Of a DNA stretch of 5,202 nt, positions 1 to 5,202 are shown piece after piece. Both the position numbers and the translations under genes were made by a program. Source of the DNA: JBBSEX01 sp038239345. GTDB taxonomy: Bacteria; Acidobacteriota; Terriglobia; Bryobacterales; Bryobacteraceae. The stretch lies in contig JBBSEX010000123.1 of the NCBI GenBank assembly GCA_038239345.1, positions 1 through 5,202 of the forward strand. Reading direction: 5' to 3'. The notes beneath the pieces were generated by a model that saw only the letters and a list, made by a program, of their open reading frames with translations, was not told where the DNA came from and made no database searches. How positions within the stretch are numbered: the first letter of the stretch is position 1; the number at the start of each line of letters is the position of its first letter.

Positions 1-1185
1 ATCGGCACGACCGAGGTGGAAAAGCAGATCGCCTGCCGCTTCAATTTTTTGGACTCTTTTGTGGCGCTCAACGGAGCCTTGATCGTCAACGCGTCAATTC
101 TGATTCTCTCCGCCGCGGTCTTTTATCAGCACGCCGTGGTGACGGAAATCCAACAGGCCCACGCGTTGTTGGCGCCTCTGCTGGGGACAACGCTAGCCAG
201 TGTTCTGTTCGCCGTAGCGTTGCTGGCCTCGGGGCAATCCTCCACTCTGACAGGCACCCTGGCCGGCCAAATCGTGATGGAAGGTTTCCTGGAACTTCGG
301 ATGAAGCCCTGGCTGCGCCGCGTGGTAACACGGGCCATCGCCGTTGTCCCCGCCGCTATCACTATATGGATTGCCGGTGATAAAGGCTCTTACCAATTGC
401 TGATTTTGAGCCAGGTTGTGCTCAGCCTGCAATTGCCGTTTGCCGTTATCCCACTCATCCAGTTCACCGGCGATAAGAAGCGAATGGGTTCATTTGCCAA
501 TCGGCCCTGGGTGAAGATTCTGGCCTGGTCGGCCGCGGTATTGATTCTTGCCCTGAACCTCCGTCTGGCCTGGATGGCAATCGGCGAATGGGCCGGCACT
601 CATCCCTGGTTGTGGTTTGTGCTGGTGCCTTGCGCGGCTTTCCTGCTGACACTGCTTGCCTGGATCGCGCTGGAGCCGTACTTGCCAAGCCGCTTCCGCG
701 CGGGATCGTCCGCCGCGGCCGCTCCGCTAAATATCGCGATCGATCTGCCCGTGCCGCACTACCGCAAAATCTTGGTGCCGCTGGATCATTCCGAATTCGA
801 TCGCGTGGCTATCGCCCATGCCGCGGCGACAGCCAAGGTTCATGGCGCGAAGATCTTTCTGCTGCACATTGAAGAAGGTGTCACCAGCCAACTCTTCGGA
901 TCGCTTGCCTCCACCGCCGAAATCGAGGCCGGCAAACATTATTTCGGGAGCATCGTTGGTTCGCTGGTGGCGATGGGAATCGATGCCGAGATCGCGATCA
1001 CGCATTCCACGAACCCCAAGGCGGAGATTGTGCGTTTTGCCAAAGAACTAAAGCCGGATCTGATAGTCATGGGCGCGCATGGACACACCGGCTTCAAGGA
1101 TCTGATCTTTGGGACGACGATCAACGCCGTACGCCACGCGCTGGAAGTTCCTATTCTGGTGGTGAGGCACGGAAATCTTTCCTAG
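1..1185 (+). CDS. Nramp-family divalent metal transporter fused to UspA domain (5' partial)
   Basis: This is the C-terminal part of an inner-membrane Nramp (MntH-like) importer, a family that moves Mn2+, Fe2+ or similar ions with protons. The frame is open from base 1, and a GTG at 16 is just an internal valine, so the start lies upstream. Of 394 visible residues, about 1-228 are membrane part, with hydrophobic segments near 20-42, 61-77, 108-125, 132-154, 170-190 and 202-224. The fragment seems to begin after the TM6 metal-binding MPH motif. The Nramp hallmark ASGQSSTLTGTLAGQ is at about 76-90. After a short Ala-rich linker, residues about 253-390 form a universal stress protein domain starting YRKILVPLD and carrying the ATP-binding pattern G-2X-G-9X-G-T (G358, G361, G371, T372). 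The Usp domain should face the cytoplasm and may tie transport to ATP or stress state, which is inference. The metal is not determinable here. The gene ends 10 bp from the convergent NIPSNAP gene. Confidence 0.9.
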   Translation: MGTTEVEKQIACRFNFLDSFVALNGALIVNASILILSAAVFYQHAVVTEIQQAHALLAPLLGTTLASVLFAVALLASGQSSTLTGTLAGQIVMEGFLELRMKPWLRRVVTRAIAVVPAAITIWIAGDKGSYQLLILSQVVLSLQLPFAVIPLIQFTGDKKRMGSFANRPWVKILAWSAAVLILALNLRLAWMAIGEWAGTHPWLWFVLVPCAAFLLTLLAWIALEPYLPSRFRAGSSAAAAPLNIAIDLPVPHYRKILVPLDHSEFDRVAIAHAAATAKVHGAKIFLLHIEEGVTSQLFGSLASTAEIEAGKHYFGSIVGSLVAMGIDAEIAITHSTNPKAEIVRFAKELKPDLIVMGAHGHTGFKDLIFGTTINAVRHALEVPILVVRHGNLS

Positions 1186-1195
1186 ATTTCTTATG

Positions 1196-1966
1196 CTACT
1201 CAGCGATCCAGCGCAGCCGGGAACGGGCTGCCGGGTCCATCACCAGCAGTTCCGCTGAACTTCGTAAGAAGCCAGCCGCCGACAAAGCCGTCGCGGATTT
1301 CTGGGCGATGGAAAGCAACTGCGCCAGTTGCTGGTCACCCGAAAGTAAGCCGATCCACACCACATAAGGGCCGTCTGTTCTGAGGGGTAATTGCGGGAAA
1401 TTGTTTTTCTCCGCTAGCGTAACCAGGACGCCCGCTTCGCGCCCTCCCGCATTCCGGTACAAAGCGAATTGTTCTTCGACCTGCGTGGTGAACTGTTCCA
1501 GCTGATCGGGTTTCACGGCGAAAATTTGGGCGACGACGATCCCTTGCGCGCCTTTTTCTTCCACGACAGGATCGACCGCTGGTAGCACCGGAATTTCGTG
1601 TAGCGGGCGGAGCAGCAGGACATCGTCGGAGTCGATCAGCAGATCGTTCATTGTCTTCTGATGTTCTCTCCACAGCGGACCATAATAAAATTCGGAGTTG
1701 ATTATGGCTCGCGCATCCATGTTGTGGAAGCCCCGCAACCAGGTGAATCGCGATGGATTGTTGCGCTCGAGAAACTCGCCAAAAGCGATCGCCCCCAGTT
1801 GCTCAAAAGCCTCGGGAAAATAGCTCTCAAAGTATCTGGCGAATTTCTCGCGGCCGCCGTCCTTGATCACATAGCGGCGCAGTTCAATCACCTGAAAATC
1901 TTTCAAATGCGACACCTGGGCCAAAGCTATGGTGGTTATCATAAATTGCAGCGCGATCGTTTTCAT
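1196..1966 (-). CDS. NIPSNAP-family protein, probably exported
   Basis: A 256-residue protein with a NIPSNAP (dimeric alpha/beta barrel type) domain at about 25-121, from QVIELRRYVIKDG to the LLLRPL segment, with the typical SRFTWLRGF and GPLWREH stretches. A weaker second repeat of the same fold is likely at about 142-245. NIPSNAP proteins have no settled enzyme activity in bacteria. The N-terminus MKTIALQFMITTIALA looks like a short signal peptide with an ALA cleavage site before Q17, so export is plausible but not certain. The open frame extends 33 codons upstream, but I chose the ATG at 1966. It has a CGGAG Shine-Dalgarno (1978-1974 on the minus strand) 7 nt upstream, and its ATG overlaps the TGA of the preceding gene as ATGA, suggesting translational coupling. 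It is the last gene of the three-gene operon and ends tail to tail with the Nramp-UspA gene, with no visible terminator. Confidence 0.88.
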   Translation of the reverse strand: MKTIALQFMITTIALAQVSHLKDFQVIELRRYVIKDGGREKFARYFESYFPEAFEQLGAIAFGEFLERNNPSRFTWLRGFHNMDARAIINSEFYYGPLWREHQKTMNDLLIDSDDVLLLRPLHEIPVLPAVDPVVEEKGAQGIVVAQIFAVKPDQLEQFTTQVEEQFALYRNAGGREAGVLVTLAEKNNFPQLPLRTDGPYVVWIGLLSGDQQLAQLLSIAQKSATALSAAGFLRSSAELLVMDPAARSRLRWIAE

Positions 1967-2598
1967 GGCTGCACTCCGTACCTCCGGACGCTGGGCGGGA
2001 CATCCAGATCCGAGTCGCCAATCACAGCACCAGGCGTCAATTGCAGCGGAAGTACACCAGCCCAAATCGGCAATCCGTAATCCTCTTCATCGTCTTTCGG
2101 TGGACCCCTGCGAACCTTGGCCGACGCTTCCTCCATTGTGAATTCCAGAACGGACGTTGCCTTCAATTCTTTCGCCGTCGGCTGCCGCACTTCCGCCCAA
2201 CGACCGGCAATGAGATGCTCGGAAATTACCCGCAGCGCGTCTTCCTTAGCCTCCGGATCGGCAATCTTCTTCGCCGTGCCGAAGGCCACGACGGAGCGAT
2301 AGTTCATCGAGTGATGGAAGGCCGATCGGGCGAGTACGAGACCATCCACCAGCGTGACCGTGACGCACGCCGCCACGCCGGTCTCCAACTGCCGCATCAT
2401 CCGGCTGGCAGCCGATCCGTGCAGGTACAGCTTTTCGCCCTGTCGTCCGAACAGAGTGGGGATGACGAACGGCTGGCCGTCCACCACAAAGCCGACGTGG
2501 GCCAGGAAGGCCGCGTCCAGAATTTCGTGGATGATCGCCGCTTCGTGCGAGCCGCGGGCGGGAAGCCGGCGCAGTTGCGATCTCTCCGTCAAATCCAC
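1963..2598 (-). CDS. Pyridoxamine 5'-phosphate oxidase-like (NimA-type) FMN-binding split-barrel protein
   Basis: A 211-residue protein of the PNPOx-like/NimA-related flavin-binding split-barrel family. Diagnostic stretches are HVGFVVDGQPFVIPT (34-48), LYLHGSAASRMMR (57-69), LVLARSAFHHSMNYRSVV (87-104), AGRWAEVR (131-138) and the EASAKVRRGPP to WAGVLPL region (157-185). Members bind FMN, F420 or heme. The true substrate is unknown, and the name does not mean it makes pyridoxal phosphate. It is most likely cytosolic, as no signal peptide is seen. A longer open frame starts at 2721 but lies inside the upstream gene, and family similarity begins only near TERSQLRRLP. I chose GTG at 2598 because GGGAGA sits 7 nt before it. 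A TTG at 2592, overlapping the upstream TGA, is the alternative. It overlaps the upstream DUF1579-like gene by 10 nt and the downstream NIPSNAP gene by 4 nt. MocR regulators often neighbour PNPOx-like genes, so control by the divergent MocR is a fair inference. Confidence 0.9.
   Translation of the reverse strand: MDLTERSQLRRLPARGSHEAAIIHEILDAAFLAHVGFVVDGQPFVIPTLFGRQGEKLYLHGSAASRMMRQLETGVAACVTVTLVDGLVLARSAFHHSMNYRSVVAFGTAKKIADPEAKEDALRVISEHLIAGRWAEVRQPTAKELKATSVLEFTMEEASAKVRRGPPKDDEEDYGLPIWAGVLPLQLTPGAVIGDSDLDVPPSVRRYGVQP
1974..1978 (-). promoter_or_regulatory. Ribosome binding site of the NIPSNAP gene
   Basis: CGGAG on the minus strand ends 7 nt before the ATG at 1966. It lies within the last codons of the PNPOx-like gene and supports the ATG that overlaps that gene's TGA, over the longer upstream open frame. 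Confidence 0.6.
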
Positions 2599-3146
2599 TT
2601 TGGATTCTCCCGCGTGAAGGTCATGATCCAGTTCGTCTCCCAGGTCTTCCCGCCATCGGAGGAAAAGGCTTGCCGCCATTCGGCCGAATCTTCTCCCGAA
2701 TGTGTCCAGCGGAAACGGCACAGGACCTTCTTGCCGTCGAGTTGTTCATCGCCGAAAAATTCGCCAACGCCATTTTCAAATTTTCCGACCATCGGCGTCG
2801 CCAGAATGCCGGCGCGCACCGTATCGGCCCAGTAGATCGACCACTCACCCGTAACAGGATTAAACAGCCGCAGCGAGAGACCTTCCATCGGCTTCCCATC
2901 ACGCGTGGCGTAGTACCGGTCGACGTTGCCGAGTCCGTTCAGTACCGGCTGCACCTCCGACCGGGCCTCGAATTCCAGCCACTCCGCCGATCCGCGCAAT
3001 CGCCCCTTCAGGTATCGGTTGTGAATCTTCCACGAACCGGTCAGAAAATCGAAATCTTGCTTTGGTTTGGTATCGGCGGCCAGTATCGACATAGGGATTA
3101 AGAGGAGAAACGCCAGCAAATTGGGTAGCACGTTCTTATAATGCAC
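2589..3146 (-). CDS. DUF1579-like protein with signal peptide
   Basis: A 185-residue protein whose mature part resembles DUF1579-type domains. Visible features are FDFLTGSWKIHNRYLKGRL (about 32-50), a GLGNVD turn (71-76), LRLFNPVTGEWSIYW (92-106), VGKFENGVGEFFGD (120-133) and the ending FSSDGGKTWETNW (161-173). The function of this family is not known to me. A beta-rich, calycin-like small-ligand-binding fold is only a guess. Residues 1-24 read as a signal peptide: K4, then the hydrophobic stretch LLAFLLLIPMSILA, with likely cleavage near A23/A24, so the protein is probably exported. The start is GTG at 3146. No clear Shine-Dalgarno precedes it and the divergent MocR ATG is only 32 bp away, so the start is uncertain. 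A GTG five codons downstream would lose the basic residue of the signal. It is the first gene of the operon, and the PNPOx-like gene begins within its last codons. Confidence 0.82.
   Translation of the reverse strand: MHYKNVLPNLLAFLLLIPMSILAADTKPKQDFDFLTGSWKIHNRYLKGRLRGSAEWLEFEARSEVQPVLNGLGNVDRYYATRDGKPMEGLSLRLFNPVTGEWSIYWADTVRAGILATPMVGKFENGVGEFFGDEQLDGKKVLCRFRWTHSGEDSAEWRQAFSSDGGKTWETNWIMTFTRENPKWI
2606..2611 (-). promoter_or_regulatory. Ribosome binding site of the PNPOx-like gene
   Basis: GGGAGA on the minus strand lies 7 nt before the GTG at 2598 and 13 nt before the alternative TTG at 2592. This spacing is why GTG was preferred. The site lies inside the 3' end of the DUF1579-like gene, consistent with coupled translation. 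Confidence 0.55.
3137..3142 (+). promoter_or_regulatory. Candidate -10 element for the MocR gene
   Basis: A perfect TATAAT lies 36 bp before the MocR ATG, which would give a transcript start near 3149 and a leader of about 30 nt. No good -35 hexamer stands 16-18 bp upstream (the region reads CAGCAA or similar), so the promoter would be weak or activator-dependent. The box lies inside the first codons of the divergent DUF1579-like gene, so a protein bound there could affect both directions. Confidence 0.35.
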
Positions 3147-3178
3147 GCCGCCATGGTATTTTCAAAGCGCCACTTTCC
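3147..3178. promoter_or_regulatory. Divergent control region between MocR and its putative operon
   Basis: Only 32 bp separate the two start codons, so promoters and operators for both directions must overlap the coding ends. The region holds the palindrome CCATGG (3151-3156) overlapping TGGTAT (3154-3159). The inverse copy ATACCA is at 3191-3196, inside the MocR gene. On the minus strand TTGAAA (3165-3160) could be a -35 box, but the fitting -10 boxes fall inside the DUF1579-like frame and would need a later start. That this is the MocR operator is inferred from position only. Confidence 0.45.
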
Positions 3179-4609
3179 ATGACTATCGCGATACCACTTT
3201 CTAACGACGCAGGCCCGCGATCGCGGCAGATTTATCTTTGGTTCCGTAAAGAGATTCTGGCTGGCTCGCTGCGCCCCGGTGAACGTCTGCCGGCGACGCG
3301 AGACCTGTCGGAGCAGCTCGGAGTCTCGCGTACGGTAATCCTGCTGTCTTACGATCAACTGCTGGCCGAAGGGTTTATTGCCGGGCGCGCCGGGTCGGGA
3401 ACCTATGTCGCCGACGGCTTACCTATCGAACCTCCGAAGACAACCAGGGACTCGGCCAAGTTGCGCTTATCGCGTTTCGGGTCCTACGCCGAATCGGTGG
3501 CCGCCGGCGTACACGTGCCGGGGAAGCGAGTAGCCCAGGTCCGTTATGACTTCGCCTATTCGCGGACCGCTGTAGAAGATTTTCCGTTCGAAGCGTGGCG
3601 TCGAATCCTGATGCGCCGGGCGCGCGAAGCGTCGACGCTAACGCTCGATTATGGGCCATCGGGAGGGTCGCTAGCACTGCGCGAAGCAATCGCCACGCAC
3701 CTGCGAAGATTCCGGGCCGTGGTGTGCGATCCCTCGCAAGTGATCGTCGTCAATGGGTCGCAACAGGCCCTGGACTTGACCGCTCGCGTATTGCTCGAGC
3801 GTGGCGACATGGTCGTCCTGGAGGATCCGCATTATCAGGGCGCGCGGGAAGTTTTTCGGGCCGCTGGAGCCCGCTTGCATCCCGTCGCGGTGGATGGTGA
3901 AGGGCTGAATCCGGCGAAATTGCCGCCGCAAGCGAAACTGGCATTCGTCACGCCGTCTCACCAGTTTCCCACCGGCACCATTCTGCCCTTATCGCGGCGT
4001 TTAGCTCTGCTCGAATGGGCGAAGCAGGCGCAGGCGGTGCTGGTGGAAGACGATTACGATGGCGAATTTCATTACGAAGGGCAGCCGGTGGAATCGATGC
4101 AGGGCTTGGATCGAGAGGGCCGCGTCATCTATATAGGAACGTTCTCGCGGACCGTATTTCCGGCGCTACGCATCGGCTACCTGATCGCGCCGAAGTCTCT
4201 GGTTGCGGCGTTCACGGCGGCGAAGTGGTTGTGCGATCGCCATACCGCCACCCTCGAACAGGAGACGCTGGCGGAGTTTATTTCCAGCGGTGCCTATGAG
4301 CGTTATTTGCGGCGCACACGCCGGGGAAATGCCCTTCGACGCGGAGTCTTGCTGCAGGCTGTGGGCGAATATTTCGGCGATCGCGTCACGCTGACCGGCG
4401 GAGGGTCGGGCGCGCACGTCGTATTGTGGCCGGCGGGTGCGAAAACGGAGGCGTCATGGATTGCACGGGCGGCCGCGGCGGGCGTAGGCGTTTACGGACT
4501 CTCCCGCTATTACCTGGGCCGTCGGCGCAAACCGGGTTTGTTGCTGGGATATTCGCGACTGACCCCATCCGCCATCCGCGATGGGATTCTCCGTCTCAGC
4601 CGCGTGTAG
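3179..4609 (+). CDS. MocR-type (GntR/aminotransferase-like) regulator lacking the PLP lysine
   Basis: A 476-residue cytosolic regulator of normal MocR length. Residues about 16-78 form the GntR winged helix-turn-helix, with LRPGERLPATRDLSEQLGVSR and the wing AGSGTYVA. About 79-125 is a basic linker. About 126-476 is a fold-type-I aminotransferase-like domain that in relatives binds pyridoxal phosphate and senses an effector. Pocket motifs are present: NGSQQALDL (192-200), EDPHYQG (215-221), TPSHQFPTG (258-266), and EDDYDGEF (290-297) with D291 and Y293 as likely ring contacts. The oddity is GTFSRTVFPALRIGY: the lysine that normally forms the internal aldimine is R324, codon CGG. R324 lies 33 residues after D291, the same spacing as K312 and D279 in GabR as I recall it, so the alignment is firm. 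Covalent PLP binding should therefore be lost. The ATG at 3179 begins directly at the expected N-terminus, though no Shine-Dalgarno is evident. The gene diverges from the DUF1579-PNPOx-NIPSNAP operon, its likely target. Confidence 0.93.
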   Translation: MTIAIPLSNDAGPRSRQIYLWFRKEILAGSLRPGERLPATRDLSEQLGVSRTVILLSYDQLLAEGFIAGRAGSGTYVADGLPIEPPKTTRDSAKLRLSRFGSYAESVAAGVHVPGKRVAQVRYDFAYSRTAVEDFPFEAWRRILMRRAREASTLTLDYGPSGGSLALREAIATHLRRFRAVVCDPSQVIVVNGSQQALDLTARVLLERGDMVVLEDPHYQGAREVFRAAGARLHPVAVDGEGLNPAKLPPQAKLAFVTPSHQFPTGTILPLSRRLALLEWAKQAQAVLVEDDYDGEFHYEGQPVESMQGLDREGRVIYIGTFSRTVFPALRIGYLIAPKSLVAAFTAAKWLCDRHTATLEQETLAEFISSGAYERYLRRTRRGNALRRGVLLQAVGEYFGDRVTLTGGGSGAHVVLWPAGAKTEASWIARAAAAGVGVYGLSRYYLGRRRKPGLLLGYSRLTPSAIRDGILRLSRV

Positions 4610-4633
4610 TAAATGTAAGCGGGGTTGCTGAAA

Positions 4634-4663
4634 CGTTCATCCTCGGAAATGTTCCGCTGAACG
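4634..4663. other. Two-part hairpin between the MocR gene and the tRNA cluster
   Basis: An outer stem CGTTCA/TGAACG (4634-4639 with 4658-4663) encloses an inner stem CGGAA/TTCCG (4644-4648 with 4652-4656) and an ATG triloop. The small internal loop is TCCT on one side and C on the other, for 11 pairs in all. It starts 24 bp after the MocR stop and ends just before the proposed -35 of the tRNA promoter. No T-run follows it, so it is not a canonical intrinsic terminator. It may weaken read-through from the MocR gene or be a protein-binding site. Confidence 0.4.
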
Positions 4664-4665
4664 AT

Positions 4666-4693
4666 TTGCGTCTCCTGAAAAATTTGATAACAT
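4666..4693 (+). promoter_or_regulatory. Candidate promoter of the tRNA-tuf cluster
   Basis: TTGCGT (4666-4671) and TAACAT (4688-4693) are spaced by 16 bp, and the -10 is preceded by TG at 4685-4686 as in an extended -10 element. Transcription would start near 4700, giving a leader of about 10 nt before the first tRNA. The hexamer matches are moderate (3/6 and 4/6), and the call rests mainly on position and on the TGN extension. Confidence 0.4.
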
Positions 4694-4709
4694 AAAGTGT
4701 TCGCCTCGC

Positions 4710-4785
4710 GCTGGCGTAGCTCAGCTGGTAGAGCATCTGATTTGTAATCAGAGGGTCGGGGGTTCAAATCCCTCCGCCAGCTCCA
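4710..4785 (+). tRNA. tRNA-Thr (anticodon UGU)
   Basis: A complete 76-nt cloverleaf. The acceptor GCTGGCG (4710-4716) pairs with CGCCAGC (4775-4781), the discriminator is T, and CCA is encoded. The anticodon stem is TCTGA/TCAGA with loop TTTGTAA, giving anticodon TGT at 4743-4745, which reads ACA and probably other ACN threonine codons. The T-loop is TTCAAAT. It is the first gene of the cluster. The 64-nt spacer to the next tRNA holds a small CCGAA/TTCGG hairpin (4794-4810), perhaps for processing. Confidence 0.97.
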
Positions 4786-4849
4786 GTTTCTTCCCGAATC
4801 AGAAGTTCGGTGGGTTGGGCCGGAGTGAGGACTTTTGTGCGTAGGATTT

Positions 4850-4938
4850 GGACAGGTGGGTGAGCGGTTAAAGCCAACAGACTGTAAATCTGTCCCTCCT
4901 TGCGAGGTACGAAGGTTCGAATCCTTCCCTGTCCACCA
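4850..4938 (+). tRNA. tRNA-Tyr (anticodon GUA)
   Basis: An 89-nt type II tRNA. The acceptor GGACAGG (4850-4856) pairs with CCTGTCC (4928-4934), the discriminator is A, and CCA is encoded. The anticodon stem is ACAGA/TCTGT with loop CTGTAAA, giving anticodon GTA at 4884-4886. A long variable arm (CCTC/GAGG) separates the anticodon and T stems, as expected for bacterial tyrosine tRNA. The G34 and the A residues after the anticodon suit queuosine and hypermodified-A modification. It lies 18 nt before the next tRNA. Confidence 0.97.
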
Positions 4939-4956
4939 TTTAGTTTTGTTCGATAA

Positions 4957-5032
<76 letters not shown>

Positions 5033-5085
5033 GACTTTTCGTAGGGCTTCTTTTAAAACGCACTTGTTTCATACGGTACAAGAAA

Positions 5086-5202
5086 ATGGCAAAAGAGAAA
5101 TTTGACCGCAGTAAGCCGCACGTCAACATTGGGACGATCGGACATATCGATCACGGCAAGACGACCCTGACGGCGGCGATCACCAAGACGCTGGCGAAGC
5201 AC
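5086..5202 (+). CDS. tuf: Elongation factor Tu, N-terminal 39 codons (3' partial)
   Basis: EF-Tu is the GTPase that brings aminoacyl-tRNA to the ribosome. The 39 visible residues begin MAKEKFDRSKPHVNIGTIGH and include the G1/P-loop GHIDHGKT (19-26), where Ile replaces the more usual Val of GHVDHGKT. The rest of the roughly 395-residue protein lies beyond the window. The ATG at 5086 matches the invariant EF-Tu start. The 53-nt leader has no strong Shine-Dalgarno. GGT sits 8 nt before the ATG, within the loop of a small CTTGT/ACAAG inverted repeat (5063-5067 with 5078-5082). The position right after Thr-Tyr-Thr tRNAs fits the tufB-type locus, where tuf is co-transcribed with tRNAs and often followed by secE, nusG and ribosomal protein genes. 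Confidence 0.97.
   Translation, partial: MAKEKFDRSKPHVNIGTIGHIDHGKTTLTAAITKTLAKH

Noticed and set aside
1186..1195. Bidirectional terminator between the convergent Nramp-UspA and NIPSNAP genes
   Set aside because: The gap is only 10 bp and no stem with a T-run is visible in it or at the adjoining gene ends.
1967..2065. N-terminal extension of the NIPSNAP frame up to 2065
   Set aside because: The extra residues are Cys/Trp/Arg-rich and overlap the PNPOx-like gene. The ATG at 1966 has a Shine-Dalgarno, a signal-like N-terminus and the ATGA overlap.
1661..2080. Plus-strand open frame of 139 codons opposite the NIPSNAP gene
   Set aside because: It has no domain, no ribosome site and lies fully antisense to family-recognised coding sequence.
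2599..2721. N-terminal extension of the PNPOx-like frame up to 2721
   Set aside because: The extra 41 codons lie inside the DUF1579-like gene, have no family similarity, and a good ribosome site supports the GTG at 2598.
2041..2835. Plus-strand open frame of 264 codons opposite the PNPOx-like gene
   Set aside because: Its translation is Arg/His/Pro-rich with no recognisable domain, and it runs across two well-supported genes on the other strand. It is a coding shadow.
4510..4767. Minus-strand open frame of 85 codons across the tRNA-Thr region
   Set aside because: It is antisense to the MocR 3' end and the tRNA. Such MNPRPSDYKSDALPAEL-like peptides are a known artefact of reading tRNA genes backwards.

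Overview
The window (about 58% G+C by eye) reads as ordinary, tightly packed bacterial chromosome. It holds five protein genes and three tRNA genes, plus the first 39 codons of a sixth protein gene, tuf. The best guess for the host is an acidobacterium, perhaps of the Bryobacterales/Solibacter type. This guess rests on an Nramp transporter fused to a UspA domain, an EF-Tu N-terminus of acidobacterial look, and secreted NIPSNAP and DUF1579-type proteins. It is inference from remembered relatives, not a search result.

Layout. Positions 1-1185 (+) carry the 3' part of an Nramp-type metal-ion transporter with a C-terminal universal stress protein domain. Ten bases later, and convergent with it, ends a three-gene minus-strand operon read from 3146 down to 1196: a signal-peptide-bearing DUF1579-like protein, a pyridoxamine 5'-phosphate oxidase-like (NimA-type) split-barrel flavoprotein, and a NIPSNAP-family protein. 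The second gene overlaps the first by about 10 nt and the third overlaps the second by an ATGA, so translation is probably coupled. Diverging from the operon, with only 32 bp between start codons, is a complete MocR-type (GntR winged helix plus fold-type-I aminotransferase) regulator at 3179-4609 (+). It is the natural candidate regulator of the operon. After it comes a conserved translation cluster: tRNA-Thr(UGU), tRNA-Tyr(GUA), tRNA-Thr(GGU), then the start of tuf (EF-Tu), which runs off the window. This is the enterobacterial thrU-tyrU-glyT-thrT-tufB order without the glycine tRNA.

The most notable observation is in the MocR protein. The lysine that should form the Schiff base with pyridoxal phosphate, in the usual GTFSK motif, is an arginine (R324, codon CGG). 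The other cofactor-pocket motifs are kept, and the spacing to the pocket aspartate matches GabR as I recall it. A MocR regulator that cannot bind PLP covalently, beside a PNPOx-like gene, is the best lead here. Other points are the very short divergent control region with a perfect TATAAT inside the neighbouring gene, copies of TGGTAT/ATACCA around it, and four exact copies of the palindrome GCGATCGC. I see no mobile element, CRISPR array or clear phage gene. Apart from the shared control region, no non-coding stretch exceeds about 100 bases.
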